Assembly: GCF_030268965.1 (NCBI RefSeq) | Contig: NZ_BSSE01000003.1 | Coordinates: forward strand, 186,001 to 250,000 | DNA length: 64,000 nt | Reading direction: 5' to 3' | Source of the DNA: Microtetraspora sp. NBRC 16547 | GTDB taxonomy: Bacteria > Actinomycetota > Actinomycetes > Streptosporangiales > Streptosporangiaceae | Shown here: one piece after another, positions 10,266 through 18,822 of the stretch | Layout of the letters: the number at the start of each line of letters is the position of its first letter | Numbering within the stretch: the first letter of the stretch is position 1 | Notes under the pieces: model-generated | Seen by the model: the letters and a program-made list of their open reading frames with translations, nothing else | Told to the model about the DNA's origin: nothing | Database searches by the model: none | Program-made: the position numbers and the translations under genes

Positions 10266-11309
10266 ATGGACTCGCGTACCACCTGGCCGTCCCTGCTGAA
10301 CACCCTGCTCGCCGGTGAGCACCTGACCGCCGACGAGACGGCGTGGGCCATGGGCGAGATCATGTCCGGCGACGCCACGCCCGCGCAGATCGGCGCGTTC
10401 GCGGTCGCGCTGCGGGCCAAGGGTGAGACCGTCGCCGAGACGTCCGGCCTGGCCAGGGCCATGCTCGACCGGGCGGTGCCGCTGTCCATCGAGGGGCCCG
10501 TCGTCGACATCGTCGGCACCGGAGGCGACCGGGCGCACACCGTCAACGTCTCCACGATGGCGGCCGTCGTCGCGGCCGCGACCGGCGCCCGGGTGGTGAA
10601 GCACGGCAACCGCGCCGCCTCCTCCCTGTGCGGCGCGGCCGACGTGCTGGAGCACCTCGGCGTCGTTCTCGACCTGTCCCCGGACGCCACCGCACGGCTC
10701 GCGGTTGAGGCCGGGATCGCGTTCTGCTTCGCGCCCGTCTACCACCCCGGCTTCCGGTTCGCCGGACCGCCGCGCAGGGAGATCGGGATCCCCACCGTCT
10801 TCAACTTCCTCGGCCCGCTCACCAACCCGGCGCGCCCGTCGGCCCAGGCGATCGGCGTCTTCGACGCGCGGATGCTGCCCGTGGTCGCGGGCGTTTTCGC
10901 CCAGCGTGGCGTGTCGGCGCTGGTCTTCCGGGGCGAGGACGGGCTGGACGAGCTCTCCACGACCGGTCCCTCGCGCGTCTTCGTCGTCCGCGACGGTGTG
11001 GCCAGGGACACGGTCTTCGACCCCGCGGACATCGGCGTGGCCCGCTCCCGGCCGGACGCCCTGCGCGGCGGCGACGTGGCGTTCAACGCCGCGGCCGTGC
11101 ATGACACGCTGGCGGGAAAGACCGGGCCGGTGCGCGACGCGGTGCTGCTGAACGCCGCCGCGGCGCTGGTCGCGCTCGACGGCACGGGCGATGACCTGGT
11201 CGCCGACCTCGGCGCCGCCTATACCCGGGCTGCGGAGGCGGTCGACACCGGCCGCGCCGCTGCCACGCTCGACCGCTGGGTCGAGGTCAGCCGCTCGCTC
11301 GCCTCCTGA
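10266..11309 (+). CDS. trpD: Anthranilate phosphoribosyltransferase
   Basis: Second step of tryptophan synthesis: anthranilate + PRPP to phosphoribosyl-anthranilate. ATG 10266 has GGAG ten bases upstream. 347 residues. Motifs: PRPP loop DIVGTGGD (81-88), KHGNRAASS (112-120), anthranilate/Mg region [11 protein letters not shown] and the [11 protein letters not shown] segment; a second acidic metal motif is DGLDELS. The gene stands alone, away from other trp genes. I see no Trp-rich leader upstream, so attenuation is not supported here. Confidence 0.95.
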   Translation: MDSRTTWPSLLNTLLAGEHLTADETAWAMGEIMSGDATPAQIGAFAVALRAKGETVAETSGLARAMLDRAVPLSIEGPVVDIVGTGGDRAHTVNVSTMAAVVAAATGARVVKHGNRAASSLCGAADVLEHLGVVLDLSPDATARLAVEAGIAFCFAPVYHPGFRFAGPPRREIGIPTVFNFLGPLTNPARPSAQAIGVFDARMLPVVAGVFAQRGVSALVFRGEDGLDELSTTGPSRVFVVRDGVARDTVFDPADIGVARSRPDALRGGDVAFNAAAVHDTLAGKTGPVRDAVLLNAAAALVALDGTGDDLVADLGAAYTRAAEAVDTGRAAATLDRWVEVSRSLAS

Positions 11310-11410
11310 GCCACTCCTGAACCGCGCGGGCCGGGGTCCGTCCCCGGAGGGATTCCCGGTCCGCCTTCGAGGTGACGCCTTCGGCACGGCGTGAGCCGTA
11401 CGGTGCCCGA

Positions 11411-12229
11411 ATGACGCGCCTCCTGCTCGCCCGCCTGGCTCGCCTCGCCCGCCGATGTGCTCCCGGGCTCCCGGACTTTCGCGGCGGCCGGCCGGTAGAA
11501 CCCGCTTCCTCGCCCGCGTGGCCGCCACGGCCGCCGTGGCTCGTGCCCACGCGGGAGCGGCTTGGCCTGGCGCGCACGCGGGAGCGGCTTGGCCTGGCGC
11601 GCACGCGGGAACGGCTCCGCATCGCGTCCGAGCTGCATGACGTCGTCGCCCATGACCTGAGCGTGATGACCCTGGGTGTCGGCGCCGGCCGCGTGTTCAT
11701 GGACAGGGATCCCGCGCGGGCGATCCAGACCCTTCGCGAGGCGGAGGAGTGGGGCCGCCAGGCGCTGGGCGACCTGCAGCGCGTGATGGCGCTGCTGCGC
11801 GTGGACGGGGTCTCCCGCGCCCCCCAGCCCCGTCTTACCGAGCTCCCCGCGCTGCTGGACGCGTTCACCGCCGCGGGGCTGGACGTGACGTTCGCCGAAG
11901 AGGGGGTACGGCAGGCCCGCCCCTCGCTGGAGCTGTCGGCCTACCGGATCGTTGAGGAGGCCCTCGGCAACGCCATGCGGCACGGCGCGGCGCGCACGGC
12001 CGCGGTCAGGCTGCGCTGGACCCAGGGCGTGCTCGACCTGACCGTCCGGGACGACGGCGTGCCCCGGGACCGGTTGCTCGGCGCCTGGGAGCGGGCCTCG
12101 CTGTTCGGCGGTTCGGTGTCGGCGCGCGTCCTGCCCGGCGGCTTCGAGACGCGGGTCCGGCTGCTGGCCGGTCAGTCCCCGTCGTTGAGACCGATCGAGA
12201 AGGCCGCGTCGAGGTCGTGGCGGGAGTAG
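11411..12229 (+). CDS. Truncated / degenerate sensor histidine kinase-like protein
   Basis: 272 residues from ATG 11411. The first ~45 residues are Arg/Pro-rich with no membrane or sensor segment. A 9-residue unit (TRERLGLAR) then repeats almost three times and runs into a HisKA_3 dimerisation helix with phospho-acceptor His76 (SELHDVVAHDLSVM). The ATPase part keeps an N-box (RIVEEALGNAMRHG) and DDG, but the glycine-rich lid is degraded (RLLGAWERASLFGG). No response regulator is adjacent, and the last 58 bases overlap the converging AsnC gene. It may be a decaying NarL-type kinase or a soluble remnant; function is doubtful. Confidence 0.55.
   Translation: MTRLLLARLARLARRCAPGLPDFRGGRPVEPASSPAWPPRPPWLVPTRERLGLARTRERLGLARTRERLRIASELHDVVAHDLSVMTLGVGAGRVFMDRDPARAIQTLREAEEWGRQALGDLQRVMALLRVDGVSRAPQPRLTELPALLDAFTAAGLDVTFAEEGVRQARPSLELSAYRIVEEALGNAMRHGAARTAAVRLRWTQGVLDLTVRDDGVPRDRLLGAWERASLFGGSVSARVLPGGFETRVRLLAGQSPSLRPIEKAASRSWRE
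11549..11629 (+). repeat. 27-bp tandem repeat inside the kinase-like gene
   Basis: Two identical 27-base units (11549-11575, 11576-11602) and a diverged third (11603-11629), in frame, encoding the TRERLGLAR units ahead of the phospho-acceptor helix. Confidence 0.9.
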
Positions 12230-12459
12230 GTGCGGAAGGCGATGTGGGTCTCGGTCTGGAGCACCCCGGGCACCTTGTTGATGCGGCCGGGCACGACCTC
12301 GGCGATCTCCTCGTAGCGCGCGACGCGGATCATGGCGAGCAGGTCGTAGTCGCCGGTGATGGAGTAGACCTCGCTGACCCCGTTGAGCTCGGCGACCGTC
12401 TGCGCGACCTCGGGAATCCGGTCGACATCAGCCTTGATGTGCACGATCGCGGTGACCAT
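12172..12459 (-). CDS. Lrp/AsnC ligand-binding domain protein (no DNA-binding domain)
   Basis: 95 residues, MVTAIVHIKADVDRIPEVAQ to the end, matching the C-terminal RAM/AsnC effector domain alone: betaalphabeta-betaalphabeta pattern with GVSEVYSITGDYDLLAMIRV. The helix-turn-helix of full-length Lrp is absent, which is normal for this stand-alone family. Such proteins are thought to bind amino acids and form oligomers, sometimes with full-length Lrp. It lies 67 bases downstream of the DEDD exonuclease on the same strand, and its 3' end overlaps the converging kinase-like gene. Confidence 0.88.
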   Translation of the reverse strand: MVTAIVHIKADVDRIPEVAQTVAELNGVSEVYSITGDYDLLAMIRVARYEEIAEVVPGRINKVPGVLQTETHIAFRTYSRHDLDAAFSIGLNDGD

Positions 12460-12526
12460 TCGCGTTCTCCTGTGTCAGTCGGGTGCGGTCCCCGCTCCGA
12501 CGGCGCGCGCGGGGCGGGATCGTGGT

Positions 12527-14281
12527 TCATCGTAGGGGCTTGCCCTCGCGAGGCTGGTGCCTGGGCAGCCCCTGGTAGGCGCGTTCCATCCGGTCTCTGA
12601 GTCGGCCGGCGCCGTACGCGGGCAGGCTCCACGTCCCCTCCACCCGGACCAGGCGCACGCCGGGGGAGTCGAGCCAGCGCAGGACGCACTCGGTCTCCTC
12701 CGCGCTGGCGGCCGGAATGGGGCCGGGGCCGGGCCGCACGGTCTCCGCCGTGGCGACCAGGGCGTCGACGTAGGGGACGGGATGAGCGCCGCGCGGCATC
12801 ACCCCCGCCGCCGCGAGCCGCCCGTGCCGCACCACGTGGATGTCCCAGCCGCCGTCGAAGGCGGGGCTGGCCGCCACCATCTGCGGGATCCCGGTGAGCG
12901 AGCGCAGCCGCTGCATGCGGGCCGCCGTGCGGACGTAGGCGGCGAGCCGGTCGCGGTCGACGGCGGCCTCCTCGTACCGCTGCTCGGCCGAGAGGCGGCG
13001 CATGCGCGCCTCGATCGCGGAGAAGACCACATCGGGATCCCGCTCCATCGCGTGCCGGGCACTTTCGACGTGCTGGGCGTAGTCGTCCTCGGTCTCGCGG
13101 CCCTCGCAGGGCGCCCCGCACCGGCCGAGCTCGGCCAGCGTGCACGCGGTGCGGCGGGTCCGCGCGGACAGCCGTTCCCTGCACTGGCGCAACGGGAGCG
13201 CTTCGTGCAGCGCCGCGCGGGCGTCGTCGGCCATGCGGCTGCTGGGGAACGGCCCGAGATAGGCGCCGTGGTCGTCCTTGATCTCCCGGACGACGCTGAG
13301 CCGGGGGAACGGCTCGTCGGTCAGCTTGAGCCAGACCACACGCTCGGGGAACCTGGACCGCTTGTTGTAGCGCGGTTTCGCCGCCGCGATCATGCGCAGC
13401 TCGTGGACCTCAGCCTCCAGGGCCGTCGCGCAGACGATCGTGCGGACGCTCTCGGCGATGCCGACCATCTCGCGCACGCGGGGCCGGGTCTCGCTCGCCG
13501 TGAAGTAGCTCCGGACGCGGTTGCGCAGGTTCGAGCTCTTCCCGATGTAGAGCGCCTCGCCCTTGGCGTCCTCGAAGACGTACACCCCCGGGGCACTGGG
13601 CACGGACTGCGCCAGGTGGCGCTTGCGCTGCTGCTCCGGGGACGGCGCCCGGACGAAGGAGCGCAGGTCCTCCAGGGTGTGCACGCCGTACGACCCGACC
13701 CGGCCGATCAGGCCGTGCAGCACGTCGACGGTCGCCCTGGCGTCGGCGAGCGCCCGGTGGTGGGGCTCGGTGGCGCTGCGGAACAGCCGCGCGAGGGTGG
13801 ACAGCTTGCAGTTGGGCGTCTCGTCCCGGGTGAGGACCCGCCGGGCGAGGTCGGCGGTGTCCACCACCGGGTTAACGGGCGGCGGGTAGCCCGCGGCGGC
13901 ACACGCGGCCTTGAGGAACGACATGTCGAAGGGCGCGTTGTGCGCGACCAGCGCGGCGCCGGTGATGAACTCCAGGAAGCTGGGAACCACCTCGGGCATC
14001 TTCGGCGCGGCCACGACCATGGCGTCCGTGATGCCGGTGAGGACGGAGATGAACGGCGGGATCGGGCCGCCCGGGTCGACCAGCGTGGCGAACTCGCCGA
14101 GCACCTCGCCGCCGCGCACCTTGACCGCGCCGATCTCGGTGATCGCGTGCTCGGCGGCCGCCCCGCCCGTGGTCTCCAGGTCGAAGACCACGAACGTCAC
14201 GTCCTGGAGGGGAGTGCCGAGCTCGTCGAGAGTGCCCTGTACCGCTTCCACGCGCTCGACCTTAGAGACGGTCACCGACAT
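12527..14281 (-). CDS. DEDDh 3'-5' exonuclease fused to GIY-YIG (UvrC/Cho-like) nuclease
   Basis: 584 residues from ATG 14281. Residues about 25-200 form a DnaQ/epsilon-type exonuclease: FVVFDLETTG (Exo I), LVAHNAPFDMSFL (Exo II) and HHRALADARATVD (Exo III with catalytic His). After a linker, residues about 225-310 are a GIY-YIG domain (PGVYVFEDAKGEALYIGKSSNLRNRVRSYF split over its core) as in UvrC/Cho. A UVR-like helical hairpin (SAEQRYEEAAVDRDRLAAYV) and a further C-terminal domain follow. The fusion is common in actinobacteria and presumably acts in DNA repair. It is not full UvrC: the C-terminal RNase H-like half is missing. Confidence 0.9.
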   Translation of the reverse strand: MSVTVSKVERVEAVQGTLDELGTPLQDVTFVVFDLETTGGAAAEHAITEIGAVKVRGGEVLGEFATLVDPGGPIPPFISVLTGITDAMVVAAPKMPEVVPSFLEFITGAALVAHNAPFDMSFLKAACAAAGYPPPVNPVVDTADLARRVLTRDETPNCKLSTLARLFRSATEPHHRALADARATVDVLHGLIGRVGSYGVHTLEDLRSFVRAPSPEQQRKRHLAQSVPSAPGVYVFEDAKGEALYIGKSSNLRNRVRSYFTASETRPRVREMVGIAESVRTIVCATALEAEVHELRMIAAAKPRYNKRSRFPERVVWLKLTDEPFPRLSVVREIKDDHGAYLGPFPSSRMADDARAALHEALPLRQCRERLSARTRRTACTLAELGRCGAPCEGRETEDDYAQHVESARHAMERDPDVVFSAIEARMRRLSAEQRYEEAAVDRDRLAAYVRTAARMQRLRSLTGIPQMVAASPAFDGGWDIHVVRHGRLAAAGVMPRGAHPVPYVDALVATAETVRPGPGPIPAASAEETECVLRWLDSPGVRLVRVEGTWSLPAYGAGRLRDRMERAYQGLPRHQPREGKPLR

Positions 14282-14360
14282 TCCCGGCGGCGGAGCCCCG
14301 AGTAGCGCGCGTTCGCGGCTACGCCGCGGAGTTCACGCTGTGGGGTTTATGCCACGGAGT

Positions 14361-14921
14361 TCATGCCGCGGGGTTCCACTCCCGCTGGAGCATTCCGTAG
14401 ACCAGCTCATCGCTCCACTCGCCCTTGAACAGCTCGTTCTCCACGAAGTGGGCCTCGCGCCGCATGCCGAGCCGCTCCATCAGCCTGGCCGAGGGGGTGT
14501 TGCGAGCGTCGCAGCGGCCGTAGATCCGGTGCAGGCCGAGATCGTCGAAGCCGAGGCGCAGGACCTCCCGGGACGCCTCGGTGGCGAGTCCCCGTCCGTG
14601 GTAGGCGGGGTGGAAGACGAAACCGATCTCGCCCTGGCGGTGCTCGGGGCTCCGCCAGAACAGGGAGAGGTCGCCGATCAGCGCGCCGGTCTCGCGCAGC
14701 TCGACGGCGATGTTGAGGGTGCCGCCCTCCTCGCGCAGGACCGCCAGCCCGACCTTGGTCTCCAGGGCCGCCTTGGTCTCGTCACGCGTACGCGCGTCCC
14801 AGTAGAGGTATCGGGCGACGTCGGGGCGCGAATGGAAGGAGTGCAGCGCGTCGAGGTCGTCCATGGTGAAGGGGCGGAGCAGCAGCCGGGGAGTTTCGAT
14901 GGGATACGACGGGTTCAGCAC
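14361..14921 (-). CDS. GNAT family N-acetyltransferase (RimJ/RimL-like)
   Basis: 186 residues. N-terminal TPRLLLRPFTMDDLDALHSF, the acetyl-CoA pyrophosphate loop region FHPAYHGRGLATEASREVLRLGF (HGRGLA core) and C-terminal LHRIYGRCDARNTPSARLMERLGMRREAHF are all hallmarks of the RimJ/RimL protein N-acetyltransferase branch. The substrate is not predictable; candidates are protein N-termini or an aminoacyl compound. It follows the DEDD nuclease divergently by strand context only; no operon partner is evident. Confidence 0.9.
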   Translation of the reverse strand: MLNPSYPIETPRLLLRPFTMDDLDALHSFHSRPDVARYLYWDARTRDETKAALETKVGLAVLREEGGTLNIAVELRETGALIGDLSLFWRSPEHRQGEIGFVFHPAYHGRGLATEASREVLRLGFDDLGLHRIYGRCDARNTPSARLMERLGMRREAHFVENELFKGEWSDELVYGMLQREWNPAA

Positions 14922-14925
14922 GCGA

Positions 14926-15159
14926 TCATCCTATTGGGGGTGCGGCCGGCCCGTTCGCCTCCCGTTCCAGCCTGGCGGCGACGCTCAGCAGATCCTCGGA
15001 GAACTGGTGCAGCATGCGGCGCCAGCAGTGGAGCTCCTGGTCGAAGCGTTCCGCGGCGGGGCCGGTCCAGCGCGGGAACCCGCGCAGCGCCGTCACCGGA
15101 TCCAGCAGGTCGTCGAACCGGGGAGCCGCCCTGCGCATCGCGTCACTCTCGAACGTCAC
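14926..15159 (-). CDS. WXG100-like small helical protein
   Basis: From GTG 15159 the product is 77 residues (VTFESDAMRRAAPRFDDLLD...). It has two amphipathic helical stretches joined by a central RWTGPAAERFDQEL, which contains the W-x-G turn of ESX/WXG100 proteins, and no signal peptide. It diverges by 38 bp from a DUF1023 alpha/beta hydrolase, a family often linked to WXG-type proteins. A longer frame to 15267 exists but has no ATG/GTG near and would overlap the divergent gene. Size is shorter than the typical ~100 residues, so the assignment is tentative. Confidence 0.6.
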   Translation of the reverse strand: MTFESDAMRRAAPRFDDLLDPVTALRGFPRWTGPAAERFDQELHCWRRMLHQFSEDLLSVAARLEREANGPAAPPIG

Positions 15160-15197
15160 GCCGCAAGCCTGGCAGAAGTGAGCACGCAGCGTGACCG

Positions 15198-16634
15198 ATG
15201 GCCTACGATCCGCTGGTGACCATGCTGTGGTTGGCCGATGCGCCGTCTCTGCGCGCGCTCGCCGCACGCCTGGACGATGTGTCGGGAGGACTGGCGCCGC
15301 GAGTGAGCGCCGGGCTGTCCCCGCTGTTCAGCACCGACCAGGTGTCGCGCTATCCCGAACTGGCGCACTACGCCGGTCGGCTGCGGTCGCTCCGTCAGTG
15401 GTGCGAGGCGACGTCGGCGGACTTGCGGCGCAGAGCCGCGATCGCCGAGCAGGCCGACGCGGTGGCCCTCGACCCGGTGGAGCCGCCGGCCGTCAGGAGT
15501 GCGCTGATCGCCGCCGCCTCTGGCACGGGCGACGCGGCGCTGTCCGAGCTCCGGCTGCTGCTCGCCGCCGATGGAGCTGGGCCCGGCCGTGACGGGAAGG
15601 TGGCCGCGTTCTTCGCCGCGCTCCCTCCCGACGCCGCGCTCGCGGTGGCCCTCGCCGGCGCCGCGCTGGTCGGCCCGCTCGGCGGCGTGCCGTACGACCT
15701 GCGCTACGCGGCGAACCGGCTCCTCATCCGGCAGGCCCGCGCCGAGGCCGGCGCCCTGTGGCTCACCGACCGGGTCGCCCTGTACTCCCGGCTGCTCGAA
15801 CCGCGCGAGGTGCGGACCGTGCGCGACGGGCGGGTCGTGTCCGAGAAGCTGCCCAGGCAGTTCCTGCTGTTCGACCCCTCCGGGCAGGGACGTGTCGCGG
15901 AGGTGTTCGGCGACCTCGACACGGCGACGTCGGTCGCCGTCACGGTGCCCGGCACCGGGAACAACCTCGGCACCTACGGCGACGGCCCCGGCGCGAACGC
16001 GCGGGCCCTGCACGATTTCGCCGAACGCTTCTCCGGGGGAAGGTCGGCGACGATCGCCTGGATGGGCTGCGACCTGCCGCAGTCGCTTCCGCAGGCCACC
16101 TGGACGTCCTATGCCGAGGCCGGCGGGCCGATGCTCCGCGACTTCGTGACCGGCCTGCGCCTCAGCGCGGACGTCCGTGCGACCCTGGTCGGTCACTCGT
16201 ACGGCAGCACGGTGACCGGGCACGCCGTGAGCGCGGGTCTGCGGCCCGGCAGCCTCGTCGCCGTCGCCAGCCCGGGGTGGGGGGTCTACTCCGCCGATGA
16301 CCTGCACGCCCCTGGCACCCGCATGTACGCCCTCCGGCATCCCCATGACGCGATCAGCGTCGCTCCCGTCCTGTCGGCGGTCTCCAAGGCCGGGCTGCTG
16401 GGCCTGCTGGCCACGCCCTGGGCGGGTCACGGGCAGGACCCGATCCTCCTCGCCGGTGTCACACGCCTCGCCACCGGTACGGACGGCGACCTGGTGCAGC
16501 TGGGCCTCGACATCGACGCCCACGGCGACTACTTCACCACCTCCGGCCCCACAACTCTGTCCATCAGCAACATCGCTCGAGTGATCCTGGGCAAGCGGCC
16601 GATTACTTTCTTAGAGGCGAGAGCGTCGCGGTGA
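15198..16634 (+). CDS. Alpha/beta hydrolase, DUF1023 family
   Basis: 478 residues. The N-terminal ~150 residues are alanine-rich helices; the C-terminal half holds the DUF1023 hydrolase core: VAVTVPGTGNNLGTYG, the nucleophile elbow LVGHSYGSTVTGHAV with catalytic Ser, and acid/His candidates in LRHPHDAISV and DIDAHGDYFT. No signal peptide or membrane helix. Start ATG 15198; GTG 15216 is an alternative and neither has a strong ribosome site. The following lipoprotein gene overlaps by GTGA, so the two are coupled. The substrate is unknown. Confidence 0.85.
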   Translation: MAYDPLVTMLWLADAPSLRALAARLDDVSGGLAPRVSAGLSPLFSTDQVSRYPELAHYAGRLRSLRQWCEATSADLRRRAAIAEQADAVALDPVEPPAVRSALIAAASGTGDAALSELRLLLAADGAGPGRDGKVAAFFAALPPDAALAVALAGAALVGPLGGVPYDLRYAANRLLIRQARAEAGALWLTDRVALYSRLLEPREVRTVRDGRVVSEKLPRQFLLFDPSGQGRVAEVFGDLDTATSVAVTVPGTGNNLGTYGDGPGANARALHDFAERFSGGRSATIAWMGCDLPQSLPQATWTSYAEAGGPMLRDFVTGLRLSADVRATLVGHSYGSTVTGHAVSAGLRPGSLVAVASPGWGVYSADDLHAPGTRMYALRHPHDAISVAPVLSAVSKAGLLGLLATPWAGHGQDPILLAGVTRLATGTDGDLVQLGLDIDAHGDYFTTSGPTTLSISNIARVILGKRPITFLEARASR

Positions 16635-17098
16635 TATATCGGACTTTCCTCATCGGATCGTTGACCATAGTCCTCGGAGCGGGAGGGTGCGCTGTGAGCC
16701 AAAGCTCAGACGAGCCGCGCATCGCGCAAGCGCTACGCGAACTGACCGGGGCGCTGGCGGAAACGATCGAGGTGAGTGGACTTGACGCCGAGCCGACCGC
16801 ACAGCGGGCGCTATGGCCATGTGAGGACGCGGGAAAGCGTGCCTTCACGATCAGTTATGACGTGATCGTTCCTGATCCGCATCGGGTGGTGAATGCCGTT
16901 GTCGACCATTGGCGGCAGCGGCGCTTCACGGTTCAGGTCGATCGTTCACGGGATCACAGCCAGCCGGAGGCAATAGTCAAATCCCGAATCTTTGAACTGT
17001 CAGTACATGGATTTCCCGACCGGAGTTCTGTCTGGGTGCGCGGTAACACGGTTTGTTTGCCGGGGGAGGTTCCGGAGGACTGGCGGGACGTCCGGTAG
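16631..17098 (+). CDS. Small lipoprotein of unknown function
   Basis: 155 residues from GTG 16631, overlapping the DUF1023 stop. Signal MIYRTFLIGSLTIVLGAGGC ends in a lipobox cysteine (residue 20). The mature part contains an NIPSNAP-like or resistance-lipoprotein-like alpha/beta pattern (FTISYDVIVPDPHRVVNAVVDHW) and two further cysteines (WPCEDAG, NTVCLPG). Base composition is visibly less GC-rich than the neighbours (ATA, AAA and TTT codons), which may mean recent acquisition. I do not recognise the family. Confidence 0.75.
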   Translation: MIYRTFLIGSLTIVLGAGGCAVSQSSDEPRIAQALRELTGALAETIEVSGLDAEPTAQRALWPCEDAGKRAFTISYDVIVPDPHRVVNAVVDHWRQRRFTVQVDRSRDHSQPEAIVKSRIFELSVHGFPDRSSVWVRGNTVCLPGEVPEDWRDVR

Positions 17099-17380
17099 GC
17101 GTCCCCCGGGATGAGCGGGAGCGTACGCGTCGACCCGTCCATCTGCTCGGCCCGTTCATCTGCTCGGCCCGTCGTTCTGTGGGGCCGTCCTGAGTCCGTA
17201 TCGCAACCAAGCGGTCGGTCGGACTCCGTTAACCTCAGCGTTTCGTGCATCGTACGGAGCCGCCGTGATGCCACGAGAGAGCTCCCGAGGGGGCGGCCGC
17301 CGAGGCAGGAGCGCCGCGCGACCCGGTCAGGTGCGCGACAGCCGTACCCTTTAAACAGGACAAGGATGAGGAGCAAGCGG

Positions 17381-18697
17381 ATGAGTTCAGCCGGAGAGGG
17401 CCTGTCTCGTCCGCTGCCGGAGCAGGTGCGCTTACACGTGGTGGAGCTCGCGGCTCAGGTTCTGGGCTCCATGCCCGCCGCCGCGGTCCCGCCTCAGTTG
17501 CGCGGCATCGCCAAGTTCGACCCGCGTAAGCGCGCCCGCCTTGGCAGCGCGCCGATCGCCACCCTACTTGAGACGGACAAGGAGTTTCGCGAGACCGTCG
17601 CGGAGACGCTCCGGTCCGCCTGGCCCGACCTGGTCGCCGGGCTCGCCGAAGGCGTGGTTCCGGCCGCCGCCGAGCCGGTGATCGTCGCCGCCGCGGCGTA
17701 CCTCACCCGGCCTCCGGGCTGGCCGGAGCTGGTCGAGCGCGCGCGTGAGGACCTGGAGCAGGCCACGTCGGCCGAGGCGGGACGGGACCAGGTGGAGTCC
17801 CGGCTCCGCGAGCAGCTCGCCGCCCAGCGGACGGCCGCCAAGGAGGAGGTCGAGCGTTTCCGTGAACAGGTCAGGGTGGCCCGCGCGGAGAACGCCGACC
17901 TGCGGCGCAGGCTGCACGACGCGCGCGAGCGGTCCAAGGTGGCCGAGCGCAGGGCGGCCGAGCTGGAGGCCGAGACCGCCGACGCCAGAGCCAAGGTGGC
18001 GAACGCCAGCGGCGCGGCCGAAACCGAGATCCGCAGGCTGAAGGAGCGTCTCGCGGACGTGGAGCGGCACCTGGAGGCGAGCCGCCGCGCCGCCCGGGAG
18101 GGACGCAGCGTGGAGGACGCCCGCATCCGGGTGCTCATGGACGCGTTGCAGGACGCCGCTGCCGGGCTGCGCAAGGAGCTGGCCCTGCCCACGGTGATCA
18201 GCAGACCGGCCGACTACGTGTCCGCCGTGGTCCCGGGTGCGCCGAGCGTGCGGGCGGTGCCCGCCAGGGCGCTCGCCGACGACGACCCGCAGTTGTTGGA
18301 CCAGCTGCTGGCCATCCCGAACCTGCACGTCATCATCGACGGCTACAACGTCACCAAGACGGGTTATCCGTCGCTCACGCTGGCGGACCAGCGGTCGCGG
18401 CTCCTCACCGGTCTGGGCGGCCTCGCCGTACAGGCCAGGGTTGAGGTCACCTGCGTCTTCGACGGCGCGGAACTCAACGGGCCGGTCCAGGTCTCGGCGC
18501 CGCGCGGGGTCCGGGTGATGTTCAGCGCCCCCGGCCAGATCGCCGACGATCTCATCCGGCAACTGGTCAAGGCGGAGCCCTCCGGCCGCGCCATCGCCGT
18601 GGTCTCCTCTGACCGGGAGGTCGCGGATTCGGTACGCCGGATGGGGGCGCGGCCGGTGCCCTCGCTGCTGTTGCTCCGCCGTCTCGGCCGTGCCTGA
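17381..18697 (+). CDS. NYN-domain (YacP-like) RNA-binding/nuclease protein
   Basis: 438 residues from ATG 17381, with GAGGAG seven bases upstream. Residues 1-115 form an alanine-rich helical domain; about 125-240 is a long coiled coil (heptads rich in Arg/Glu/Ala); the C-terminal ~165 residues are a NYN/YacP PIN-like nuclease domain: LHVIIDGYNVTKTGYPSL, VTCVFDGAELN and AIAVVSSDREVADSVRRMGA supply the conserved acidic residues. This actinobacterial family is annotated as RNA-binding and is thought to act in RNA turnover in the cytoplasm. Monocistronic; the preceding 282 bp (17099-17380) holds only a 16-bp direct repeat (17140, 17157) and no gene. Confidence 0.88.
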   Translation: MSSAGEGLSRPLPEQVRLHVVELAAQVLGSMPAAAVPPQLRGIAKFDPRKRARLGSAPIATLLETDKEFRETVAETLRSAWPDLVAGLAEGVVPAAAEPVIVAAAAYLTRPPGWPELVERAREDLEQATSAEAGRDQVESRLREQLAAQRTAAKEEVERFREQVRVARAENADLRRRLHDARERSKVAERRAAELEAETADARAKVANASGAAETEIRRLKERLADVERHLEASRRAAREGRSVEDARIRVLMDALQDAAAGLRKELALPTVISRPADYVSAVVPGAPSVRAVPARALADDDPQLLDQLLAIPNLHVIIDGYNVTKTGYPSLTLADQRSRLLTGLGGLAVQARVEVTCVFDGAELNGPVQVSAPRGVRVMFSAPGQIADDLIRQLVKAEPSGRAIAVVSSDREVADSVRRMGARPVPSLLLLRRLGRA

Positions 18698-18822
18698 TCA
18701 CTGAGCGCTCCATTCTGGTTGCCATAGGTGATGATCGGGTCGAATACCTGCGAATCGGTTGAATCGTCATGATCGCCTGAGTAAAGTCGCGCCCCAGGTT
18801 TATCTATGGCAAGGGGGCCTGA

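Noticed and set aside
12557-14305. 582-codon plus-strand frame over the DEDD nuclease
   Set aside because: The opposite strand carries clear Exo and GIY-YIG motifs; this frame has none.
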